Source: Flaccisagitta enflata (Eukaryota > Chaetognatha > Sagittoidea > Aphragmophora). From it: a DNA stretch of 64,000 nucleotides. The position numbers and the translations under genes were made by a program. Each line of letters opens with the position of its first letter. Positions within the stretch are counted from its first letter, which is position 1. This document shows, piece after piece, positions 43,101 through 52,732 of the stretch. Below the pieces are notes generated by a model. That model had not been told where the DNA came from and searched no databases. It was given only the letters and a program-made list of their open reading frames with translations. The stretch lies in assembly GCA_965153355.1 (NCBI GenBank), contig OZ231127.1:74462001-74526000 (forward strand), given 5' to 3'.

Positions 43101-44599
43101 CAAAGATTGCTGCTAAGGCTAAGATTGTCATTCATAACGCTTCTGAACTTGCAAAGCAAGTGGGAACTGCCACCTTGCAAATCTTGAAAAAGCTTGGTCA
43201 TGATGCTCTCATTGAAGCTCAAAAGTGGCTAGCAGAAAATCATGAGCTTGTTGAGAAATTGTTATACAAGTTTTTAACAGAGCAACTGCCAAAACTTATC
43301 AAAGATTCTCTTGCTTCAAGCTATGCTGTTTCCACCTATAATGGCTGGACTGACTTCTGGAAGAAGGTTGGCCAAGCAATTGACAATGCAGTTGATAAAG
43401 TGAAGGAGACTGGCAAAAACCTTGCTGAAAAGATCTCAGAAGAATTTGAACAAATTAAAGACAAAGTCAATGAAATCATTGCCCCTGTCAAAGTCAAGGT
43501 GCAGATCATTCTAAGAGATGTCATGCCTAAGATTGCTGCTAAAGCCAAAATTGTCATTCATGACGCCCAAGAGTTGGCCAAACAAGTTGGAAAGGCAACT
43601 TTGGAAATTCTGAAGAAATTAGGTCATGATGCCCTTGTTGAAGCCAAGAAGTGGCTGGAAGAAAACCACGAGTTGGTTGAGAAGTTGTTGTTCAAATTTT
43701 TGACTGAACAATTGCCCAAACTCATCATGGATTCCATCAAGTCCTATTCAGTCACCACCTACAATGGATGGACTGATTTCTGGGGTAAAGTTGGCAAAGC
43801 CATTGAAAAAGCAGTTGATAAAGTCAAAGCCACTGGTGAAAAGCTGGCTGACAAAATCTCTGAAGAGTTTAATGAATTGAAAGACAAAGTCAATGCCATC
43901 ATTGCCCCAATCAAAACCAAGGTTCAAATTATCCTGAGGGATATCATGCCAAAGATTGCCGCAAAAGCCAAAATCATCATTCATGATGCCGGAGAGTTGG
44001 CCAAACAAGTAGGTAAAGCTACCCTTGAAATTTTGAAAAAGCTTGGACATGATGCGCTCATCGAAGCCCAGAAATGGTTGGCTGAGAATCATGAGCTCGT
44101 TGAGGAGTTGTTGTTCAAATTTCTCACCGAACAACTACCAAAGTTGATCAAGGACGCAATGGCCTCTACTTATTCGCTCTCAACCTACAATGGCTGGACT
44201 GACTTTTGGGAAAAAGTCGGAAAAGCCATCAGTAACGCAGTTTCCACAGTCAAGGAGACTGGTAAAAAGTTGGCCGAGAAGATTTCCCATGAATTCAATG
44301 AATTAATGGATGAGATCAACCAAGTGCTTGTGCCAATCAAAACCAAAGTAATTTGGGTCATGGAGGACATCATGCCAAAGATTGAGGCAGAGGCGAAGGT
44401 TGTCATTAAGGATGCCAAAAAATTGGCTGAACAAGTAGGATTGGCCACGATTGAGTTGCTGAAAAAATTGGGACACGACGCTTTCTTGCACGCACAAAAT
44501 TGGCTGGAAGCGAATAAAGATCAAGTCGAAAAACTCATTTTTGAATTTTTGACTGAGCAGCTACCTAAACTTATCAAAGAAAGTTCCATTGGTTATTAA
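38168..44599 (+). CDS. Secreted cysteine-free repeat polyprotein, ten ~141-residue helical repeats
   Basis: Four exons, all phase 0: 38168-38281, 38594-38797, 39781-39846 and 40184-44599, total 1,599 residues. The start was chosen because MRFVSIFLVALCAIAACSGA is a textbook signal peptide; an AG at 38157 just before it suggests a spliced 5' leader. After the signal peptide no cysteine is seen. Exon 4 holds ten repeats starting at 40370, 40799, 41210, 41639, 42062, 42488, 42911, 43337, 43760 and 44186. Each opens YNGWTDFWEKVGKAI and includes KVKETGKNLAEKISEEF, IMPKIAAKAKIVIHDA, KLGHDALVEAKKWLEENHEL and LLFKFLTEQLPKLI. Lys/Glu/Ala/Leu heptad-like spacing suggests amphipathic helices. No dibasic cleavage sites lie between repeats, unlike nematode polyprotein allergens. 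An extracellular lipid- or surface-binding role is a guess; I do not recognise the family. Confidence 0.9.
38844..39423. mobile_element. Tc1/mariner-like MITE in intron 2 of the polyprotein gene
   Basis: Ends CAGTATGTTTATTCTCAAAT and ATTTGAGAATAAACATACTG with TA on both sides. Arms of about 100 bp pair well (TTCCTGAAAGAGTATG with CATACTCTTTCAGGAA). It starts 47 bp after exon 2's donor. Confidence 0.75.
39607..39687 (+). pseudogene. Relic of a duplicated exon 2 end
   Basis: Within intron 2, DKNVVPVRNFASDCLYELNQ resembles the end of exon 2 (KETLVPAEDAATAFLYEVYP) and then meets a TGA where exon 2 has its donor region. It looks like a decayed copy of the exon and is not needed for the reading frame. 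Confidence 0.45.
40139..40175 (+). repeat. CT microsatellite serving as polypyrimidine tract
   Basis: About 18 CT units end 8 bp before the CAG (40181-40183) that precedes the giant repeat exon. Confidence 0.85.
40370..44596 (+). repeat. Ten tandem coding repeats of 411-429 bp
   Basis: Repeat lengths are 429, 411, 429, 423, 426, 423, 426, 423, 426 and 411 bp. Repeats 4, 6 and 8 share GKNLAEKISEEFEQ and ELAKQVGKATLEIL; repeats 5, 7 and 9 share GEKLADKISEEFNE and AQKWLAENHELVE. The array therefore grew by copying two-repeat blocks of about 850 bp. Confidence 0.95.
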
Positions 44600-44631
44600 G
44601 TTATTTGTTATGTATGTTTGTCTGAAATGTC

Positions 44632-44637
44632 ATTAAA
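44632..44637 (+). terminator. Polyadenylation signal ATTAAA
   Basis: ATTAAA lies 33 nt after the TAA stop of the polyprotein; a close but usable spacing. No other signal is nearer. Confidence 0.5.
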
Positions 44638-44763
44638 AACTTCAACGTGATGACAGACTTGATTCATGCAGATTGTAACTGTTTTTGCTTAGCATAGACA
44701 CCATTGTTGAAACCACATCTTGATGAGCCATCGCCAAATACCGGAGACAGCGATAGCGCGAAA

Positions 44764-44882
<119 letters not shown>

Positions 44883-44899
44883 GCGGCGCAAGAAGAGCT

Positions 44900-45785
44900 A
44901 TAAACCGACAATTTGAAAACAGATAGATAGACGAACAGCAGGACTAAGAAATTGATTACAGCAGTGGGCAGTTATTGTATCATGAAGGTTTGGAGACAAA
45001 CCTAGTTTTCTGCTGCGGAAAATTGGTCCTCCTGACCAAGATTGAAGACGCAACTCGGCCTTCAAGTCGTATCATAACTTACAGCTCATGTTGAATTAGT
45101 CTCAAGGGGAAACAGTCGAATGGAAAACAATCTCCAAATGATAGACTGATCTTTATGCCTCGAGATTTCTTCTTATACACGGCTGGGCCAGAACATTTAT
45201 CTTTTTTTCATAAAACAAGACATGCTAGCTTAAAAACTAGAGGAATTGAATTACAATGGATAGTTTCTATACATACTTTTGTTTTCGTTGTTATTCTTAT
45301 CTTGTAGACATTCAGACAGACAGACAGACAGACTGACGGATGGACAAATGGACGATCCGATTATTAAAAAATCAATTACCAATCACCCTTCCGATTTTAA
45401 AACATGCCCATCAAACATACCTCAGCGCATAAAATGGCCAATAAATCCAATCGAATGAAGTCGACCTCATAAATTGGCAATTAACCCCATGGAGACGGAT
45501 TCGGATCTAAGTTATCTAACCCTGTCTCTGCGCCTCTAAACACGATATCAACTCGGGTTTGATCATCTTCAGCTTCTAGCCTTGTCTCATGTTGTTGTTG
45601 ATTCTCATACACAGATGAAGAACCTTTAAACTGCAGCATGTGAGCGTTCTGTTTTGTCAGCGATTAATGGTTACAAAGAGAATAAAGCGAGACATCGTAT
45701 CTCCACTTAACAGTAGAAATATTTCCAATTAACTGAAGTTATTGTTGTGCTAAATACTGTATCATTTTGACAAGGGCAATATCTA
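44900..45785. other. Unassigned stretch
   Basis: A short CAGA run (45311-45331) and otherwise nothing recognised. Confidence 0.4.
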
Positions 45786-45789
45786 CAAA

Positions 45790-45910
45790 CAAGGCCGGAT
45801 ACACGGCTACCCAAATTGCGAGCTTGGTGGGCAGGAGCAGTGGTGAAAAATGGGGACAAAGCTTTTGAGCAGGGGCAGTGATGCGAAAACCGCCCATGAA
45901 CGCCTTAATC
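45790..45910 (+). repeat. Family A repeat, 5' part only
   Basis: GGCCGGATACACGGCTACCC and GTGGGCAGGAGCAGTGG followed by GGGGCAGTGATGCGAAAACC; no terminal hairpin. Confidence 0.65.
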
Positions 45911-46209
45911 TACTTATTCTTCTTCTTCTGCGCCTACTTCTTCTTTTTTTTTCCCTCATTAGTCTTTTTACGTCAGCTTCCGGCCTTAATCAGGTGCAAG
46001 TGGGAATAATTTAAAGTTTTTTAAGTTGTGGTGGTTATGGGTAGGTGGGATGGTGGAAGGAGAGGTGGGGCAGGAGGGATTACGAAGAAGCGGATAAAAA
46101 AAGAGATTTTCTCTTCTGTCATAAATCATGTCATCAAGGCCTGATTTTGGAAAAAAATGTTGGGAAAGCAGAGGAAAAGCAAGATAGATAGAAAAAAAGA
46201 AAAGGAGTA

Positions 46210-46270
46210 AAAAGAAGGAAAATAGGAAGCAGAAGAAGAAGAAGAAGATAAAGAAGGAGAAGAAGAAGAA

Positions 46271-46301
<31 letters not shown>

Positions 46302-46650
46302 AGAAGAAGAAGAAGAGAGAAGAAGAAGAAGGAGAAGAAGAAAGGAAGGAAGAAAGGAAGAGAGGAAGAAGAAGAAGAAGAAGAAGAAGAAGAAGAAGAG
46401 GAAGGAAAGAAGAAGAAGAAGAAGAGAAGAAAAGAAGAAGAAGAAGAAAGAAAAAAAGAAGAGGAGAAAAAGAAAGAAAGAAATAGAAAAGAAAAAGAAG
46501 AGAAGGAAAGAGGATGAAGAAGGAAAAGAAGGAGAAGAAGAAGAAGAAGAAAAGAAGAAGGAAGAAGAAGGAAGAAAGAAAGAAGAAGGAAGAAAGGGAG
46601 AAGAAGAAGAAGAAGAAGAAGAAGAAGAAGAAAAAGAAAAAGAACAAGTC
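46210..46650. repeat. GAA-rich polypurine tract
   Basis: About 430 bp of GAAGAAG, GGAAGAAAG and AAAGAAG on one strand. The long Phe/Leu/Ser frames opposite it are artefacts of the repeat. Confidence 0.95.
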
Positions 46651-46654
46651 ATCC

Positions 46655-47340
46655 AAGGATTGCACATGGTCAGCGGTACCCGATGCCCTGCTTGGAGTGA
46701 TAGCTGAAGAAGTGGTGTGAGAGCAGGGCAGCGGCCCCAAAGGGCCAATGTCCTGTAGGACACAGGGGTGAACCATTACGTATGTCTGTCCTGACAAGGC
46801 TGATTAAGGGCCTTGAAGAGCTAATTTTAGGCCTCAAACGACTGATTTTTGGCCTGAGTGGGCTGATTTTAGGCTTGAGAGGGCTAATTTGGGGCCAGAG
46901 AGGGACCTGGGGGAGAGCTAATTTTGGGCCTCAGAGGACTGATTTTTGGCCTGAGTGGGCTTATTTTGGGCTTGAGAGGGCTAATTTGGGGCCTGAGAGG
47001 GGCCTCAGGGGGGGAGCTTATTTTGGGCCTCAGAGGACTGATTTTTGGCCTGAGTGGGCTGATTTTGGGCTTGAGAGGGCTAATTTGGGGCCTGAGAGGG
47101 GCCATGGGGGGGGGACGGACGTACGTACGGACAGACGTACGTAATGGTTCACCCCTGTGTCTACAGGACATTGGCCCTTGGGGCCACTGCCCAAAAAAGA
47201 AAAGAAAAGAAAAGAAAAGAAAAGTAAAAGAAGAAGAAGAAAAGAAGAAGAAGAAAAGAAAAGAAAGAAAAAAAGAAAAGAAAGAGAAAGAGAAGGAGAA
47301 GAAGAAGTAAAAGAAGAGAAAAAGAGGAAAAGAGAGGAAA
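46655..47340. repeat. Minisatellite element with GGCCTGAGAGGGCTAATTT units and GAAAA tail
   Basis: Ends TCAGCGGTACCCGATGCCCT and GCAGCGGCCCCAAAGGGCCA / TCCTGTAGGACACAGGGGTG. The interior has three long units of about 110-120 bp, each combining four ~21-bp words (46800-47100). Then a mirrored end CACCCCTGTGTCTACAGGAC and a polypurine run. Confidence 0.7.
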
Positions 47341-47457
47341 ACGGAAAATGACAACAACACAACGTCCAGGTTTTGTTTCATGCTGGTCTACCTTTTTCCT
47401 TAGAATCGGACTGGGAAAGATTTTTTTCTATTAATCCGACCCATGATATGTCAGTCA

Positions 47458-47476
47458 GTGGAGAGAGAGAGAGAGC

Positions 47477-47538
<62 letters not shown>

Positions 47539-47552
47539 CAGAGCGAGAGAGA
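47458..47552. repeat. GA microsatellite
   Basis: GA run with CGAGAG and CAGAGA interruptions. Confidence 0.95.
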
Positions 47553-47559
47553 GCAACAC

Positions 47560-48400
47560 GCTAATGGTGCCTCCATGTTTGTCCCAGCGCTTATTTATTG
47601 ATGTTCCACAAGTACAAGTAGACCTACTGAGTTCAAAATCGTCCAGCTCTAATTTAAATACTAACATCGTCTTTCTTGATATTTACCTCTACAAAACAAA
47701 ACAAGACAAAACATACAGGGATAGGATCGACCCAAGTTGATCTTCTTGACATGACATATCGGGTCTTTTCCAAATTCTAACAATTGATTAACAGTTAACT
47801 CCCGCACTATTGGATCACTTGAGACTGACAAGTTTTATCTACACTAAGCGATTTGAATTACTGCCGACAAAAAACACTTAAAATCATCTGTTTTCCAATG
47901 ATTCGTAACAGCCAGAGTTTACTTTATCTTGAATTTGAAAGCTTGCTTCAGATTCAGACTTCAAGAAATCTTTTTTTTTTCAGACTTAGTAAATGTTCAT
48001 TTTCGGGTAGACAAATAAGACTGGAATGAAGTCTTGAAAGGCTAATGGAATGAAATTTATGACTGACCATAACCTTAGTTTCTTAATTGCCAAATCCATT
48101 AAACGGTGCCGCTTCGACAAGAAACGTCAAACTGCCGCTTCTACAAGAACAACTCTTTTTGCTGTTCCCGCTACAATTCGGATAATAGATCAGTCCGTCA
48201 GTCCGCTCACCTTTCTGCTTTGCGGACTACTTAGTGACTACGTAAATGTGATTTAAAACATTATACTTATAGGTTAGCTATCTTATTCCGTCGAATTGTG
48301 TTCATTTATCGTTTACTCCAACTTTGTCTTGCCTTTTCTTCATCAATATATGGCGAGCCCTCACCCTTTCTTCAGATTTCGAGTTCCGTTCCTGTTTTTA
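47560..48400. other. Unassigned stretch
   Basis: No exon could be supported. Confidence 0.4.
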
Positions 48401-48404
48401 TGAA

Positions 48405-48860
48405 AAACAAGGCCGGATACACGGCTACCCCATTCGCGTGCGGGTGGGCAGGGGCCGTAATAGGGTGGGCAGGAGCAGTGAGGCCAGAGACCGCAAAAAC
48501 AAAAAAAAAGTAAAGTGTTACGGACGGACGGACCGACGGACGGACCGACGGACGGACCGACGGACGGACCGACGGACGGACGGACCGACCAACAAAGCGG
48601 GGTGTTGAGTCGCGTAGCACGCGACTAAAAAACTAGGCCGGATACTCGGCTACCCTAGTCACGTGCGGATGGGCAGGGGCAGTGATAGAGAAGGTCACTG
48701 TGGCATTTGGGCAAGAGCAGTGAGCTTAAAACGCTCAAAAACGCCGATAAAGTAAAAAGAGGATTGACCGACCAACCGACCGATCGACTAACCGGCCGAC
48801 CGACCGACAGACAAAGCGGGATATAGAGTCGCGTAGCACGCGACTAAAACGTAAGGAAGC
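48405..48860 (+). repeat. Two head-to-tail family A repeats
   Basis: Copy 1 (48410-48630): GGCCGGATACACGGCTACCC, AAAACAAAAAAAAAGTAAAG, a GGACGGACCGAC tract, GAGTCGCGTAGCACGCGACT. Copy 2 (48637-48848) starts GGCCGGATACTCGGCTACCC and ends with the same hairpin. These are the best copies for a consensus. Confidence 0.85.
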
Positions 48861-49257
48861 TTATAAGAACCAAGCAATAGTACTCTTTCTGCAGGGTATT
48901 TCAGCTCTTTTGTAAGTTGTAACATAGAGAATCAGCAAGTCTTAACTTATGAGAAGTGTATGCAATTTCTACATTTAAAAAGGTTCTACATAATATTGGT
49001 CTCAAAGAAGGGCAAGCCAACACAACCTCACACCCGCAAACACACGGACACACAAACACAAGCAACATGAGTCATTCTTGATTTAGAAAGTGTTAAGTAG
49101 TTGTCTAACTTGCGAAGATATTTGCACATGAAACAAACAAACAAACCAACAAACAAACACAAACAACATTATAGCATGCCGTCCATGTGTTTTTATCGTC
49201 GTTCTTTCCTTTTTCCTCCCCTTTATTTACTTCATCCTTTTCGTTTTGGAGTTTCTC

Positions 49258-49288
<31 letters not shown>

Positions 49289-49465
49289 GGAATCTGTTGC
49301 ATGGTTTCAATGGAACCTCGTTCGATGTTATTTTTTTTACTCCGCTGTAAAACTAAAAAGATTATATGATCATAATGGAGAAATAAACGGAAGTCAGAGC
49401 TAAAAAGGAAGAAAAAACAGGCGTCCATGGAAAATCTTTGTAAAAAGTTTGGAGAAGTCATGAAC
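48861..49465. other. Unassigned stretch with a short GA run
   Basis: A GA microsatellite at 49258-49283 and AAACAAACAAACC runs; no gene seen. Confidence 0.4.
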
Positions 49466-49469
49466 ATAA

Positions 49470-49855
49470 ACAAGGCCAACACCTACAAATCGCGTGCAGG
49501 ACATAAATAACTTAGGATAACTTAAATTGACTTTAAATGACTCAAGCTAACTTAAACTGACTCAAGATGACTTAAAACGACTTAAAAGACATAAGATGAT
49601 GCAAAATGACCTAAATGAGTCAATGACTAAATTGACCTTTTAAACTTAAGTGACTTAAAATTACTTAAGATGACTTAGAACGACTTAGAATGACTTAGAA
49701 TGACTAAGAATAACTTAGAATGACTTAGAATGACTAGGAATGACTAAAACTGACATAACATAACTATATAAGAATGACCAGAGGACCGACCGACCAACGG
49801 ACATTCCAACGGACAAAGCGGGTTGTAGAGTCGCGTGCACGCGACTGAAAAAGAG
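49470..49855 (+). repeat. Family B repeat with internal 10-bp array
   Basis: AAGGCCAACACCTACAAATC opening; 49510-49750 is built from TGACTTAGAA/TGACTTAAAA words of about 10 bp; then a GACCGACCGACC tract and the ending GTAGAGTCGCGTGCACGCGA. Confidence 0.8.
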
Positions 49856-49988
49856 AAATAAAAACCTCCACTAATGATTGTGGCTTAACATGAGCCAGGT
49901 CAGGCTTGCGTAACTCTCATATGTTTATGAAAGAATCATTTGGCGAACATCGTTTTGACAGGAATTCATTTGAACAAATTTTCCGAGT

Positions 49989-50186
49989 GAAATTCTCATT
50001 GATTAAAGTTTATAAAAAGAAAAATTTGTAGTAAAATAATTATGGGTTGTTTGTGAGATTCTCATTGATTAAAGTTTATAAAAAGAAAAATTTGTAGTAA
50101 AATAATTATGGGTTGTTTGTGAGATTCTCATTGATTAAAGTTTATAAAAAGAAAAATTTGTAGTAAAATATTTATGGGTTGTTTTC
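49989..50186. repeat. 66-bp tandem repeat, three copies
   Basis: GATTCTCATTGATTAAAGTT recurs at 66-bp spacing (49989, 50055, 50121), copies almost identical. Confidence 0.9.
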
Positions 50187-50281
50187 AAATGGATGCGCAT
50201 ATTCATGGAAAAAAACACAGAAATACCGACTGACGGATAGATTTACAACAGTAGAAGTGCTCAGGTGATCTTGAAACAGAG

Positions 50282-50749
50282 TCATCGGTCATCAATCTTC
50301 CAGGATGTTATCAAATAGGTCAAATTTCTTCGATCATTGACAAAGTTTATTTTCATGGCACAGTATCGGTCTTTGAATGACTGTACCAACGATGATTCGC
50401 GACCAGTCCTTAATATTTGGTTAACGATAATCATAGGCAGTGAGGCGGTGTAATGGTTGGTAGAAACTGTAAAAGTATGAAAAAAAAACACACAAGATTG
50501 TAATCAATACGCACTTGAGTCTGATCTTAATCTGATATGATCGAAAAATAAATTAAAATGCCATAAAACTGATTCTAGAACTAAAGAATGACATTGAGAA
50601 TTAGGAGAAGTTGTGAGACTGTGGGTGACATAACATCACGTTATTCACTTTAAGGTTGCCAACCTTGTAATAAAAGCTGATATCGATTGAAGTGTGTCTG
50701 GTGGTCATGTCCGCATACGATAAAGTCGATATCCGCGTGACAATTCAGG
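50282..50749 (-). CDS. Putative metallophosphoesterase, last two exons
   Basis: Exon 50749-50664 reads LNCHADIDFIVCGHDHQTHF then NRYQLLLQ, and its donor (CAAG then GTTGGC) leaves phase 1. Exon 50474-50282 has a strong acceptor (T-rich, then CTTTTACAG), accepts phase 1 and runs STNHYTASLPMIIVNQILRT... to ITSWKIDDR and a stop. The hydrophobic strand followed by GHDH is the metal-binding signature of calcineurin-like phosphoesterases, which hydrolyse phosphoester bonds with two metal ions. The subfamily is unclear; VCGHDH resembles tartrate-resistant acid phosphatases. The acceptor at 50750 is weak and no earlier exons were found, so this could be a gene end or a fragment. Confidence 0.4.
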
Positions 50750-50878
50750 CTATTCAGCTTTTTGGTCCGTTCGTCTACTCGTCACACTTTATGTGAAAGT
50801 TTGATCATACTACATCTACATACACCATGGCTCGGGAGAATTTTTGCAAGTTGATATCAAATTACTTAAAACTTTCAC

Positions 50879-51160
<282 letters not shown>

Positions 51161-51589
51161 CCTCAGCCCTATCGGCGCCGCGGTGGTCTTTATGACGTCA
51201 ATAAACGACGGTAAAAATACCTGAGCTTATCTAAAAAACAAAATTACAATCGTGAGCGTTCACAAATTGGAAAAAACCGTAATAAACAACATAAACAACA
51301 CCCACCAACGACAGGATTTACCTTTAAATTAGAAATGCACAAAAACCTTCGAGTAGGCTCACAACCTGGAAAAGAGTTCCAAAAAGGAAGCCACTTTAAA
51401 TACCCTCATTATCATTGTGAAATATGTTATCAACTTCCCAACGTCTTATTGACATAAAAAGAGCTTCACCCAAACCAAACGCGAATAGATTGACACCTTT
51501 TTCTCCGTGAAAACTATCTCAATATGATCGTGCTTCCGTGCAAAGAAGAGGTTAACAGTTCACCCTCAAATAACTGTCAATGAACATGA

Positions 51590-51760
51590 TCAATGGATCG
51601 ACGTGACACCTGAAATCCTCAAATCAACCTACACACCAACCGACCTACCAACCGACCGACCATTGACAATGGATCTACGTGGCACTTGAGATCTTCATTT
51701 AAACCAACCGACCAACCGACCAACCAACCGACCGACCATTTACAATGGATCGACGTGGTA
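51590..51760 (+). repeat. 76-bp tandem triplication ending in a start codon
   Basis: CAATGGATCGACGTG-like words occur at 51591, 51667 and 51743, exactly 76 bp apart, each preceded by ACCGACC runs (copies 2 and 3). The third supplies the ATG at 51745. Confidence 0.85.
51593..51689 (+). promoter_or_regulatory. Two six-codon upstream ORFs
   Basis: The first two copies of the 76-bp repeat encode MDRRDT-stop (51593-51613) and MDLRGT-stop (51669-51689). They could dampen translation of the main frame beginning MDRRGRGQ at 51745, if the transcript starts upstream of them. Confidence 0.45.
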
Positions 51761-52696
51761 GAGGCCAAAGACCGGAAAGTCAAGGCAGTCTGCCACCGAT
51801 TTCCGCCAGAAGAACCATTTTTCCGCCTTCATCGCCACACCCGAATGCGGGCGGTGGTGGTGGGAGTGGTAGTGGCAGTGGTGGCGGCGGAGGAGGAGGA
51901 GGCAGTGGTTCTCATTTGGTCTCCGGCAGTCCGTTTGCAACGCCAGGAACGGAGGCTTGGAGATATCAACAACAACCGCAATACCCTCAAATGGCACTCG
52001 CTCCGGATTTGGACAAAGGTAGGCTTGTTTTTTGGGCAGCGGCCCCAAAGAACACAGGGGAGAATTTAAAGACATCCGTCCTTCCGTCCGCCCTCCTGTC
52101 TGTCTGTCCCCCACCCCTTTTGACCAATAAGGCCTCAAATTTGCCCTCCCAACCCTCAATTTAGCCCCCCATTCTCAATTATGACCGCCAGACCTCAAAT
52201 TTGCCCTCCAGACCTTCAATGAGCCCTCCAAGCATCAAATCAGCCCTCCGTGGCTCAAAATTGCCCTCAAACCTCAAACCTCAAACCTCAAATTGCCCTC
52301 AAACCTCAAATCTGCTCTCCAAGCCTAAATTCTGCCCTCTAGCCTTCACATATTCCTTCAGTGGCCTAAATCAGTCATCTAAGGCCTGAAATATGCCCAG
52401 GCCTGAAAATAGAGCGTGCCCGCGTGCCCGGTGCACGCAGTTCTGCTGCCGGGCACGCAGCTTTTACTAGCTGCGTGCCCGGCGTGCACGCTCTTGTGTC
52501 TCTTTTATTTTTTCATCTCTCATGCTTTCAAAAAAAAAACGGAAAAAATTTGCAAAATGGCCACTCTCGGCCTTCTTTTCACCTTCTCGCATTCAATCCT
52601 TCAACCAATCACTCATTCATTTATTCATTCATCCATCCATTTATTCTTTCATTCATTCATTCATTCATTCATTCATTCATTCATTCATTCATTCAT

Positions 52697-52732
<36 letters not shown>

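Noticed and set aside
46126-46797. 223-codon Phe/Leu/Ser frame on the minus strand
   Set aside because: It is the complement of a GAA-rich polypurine tract.
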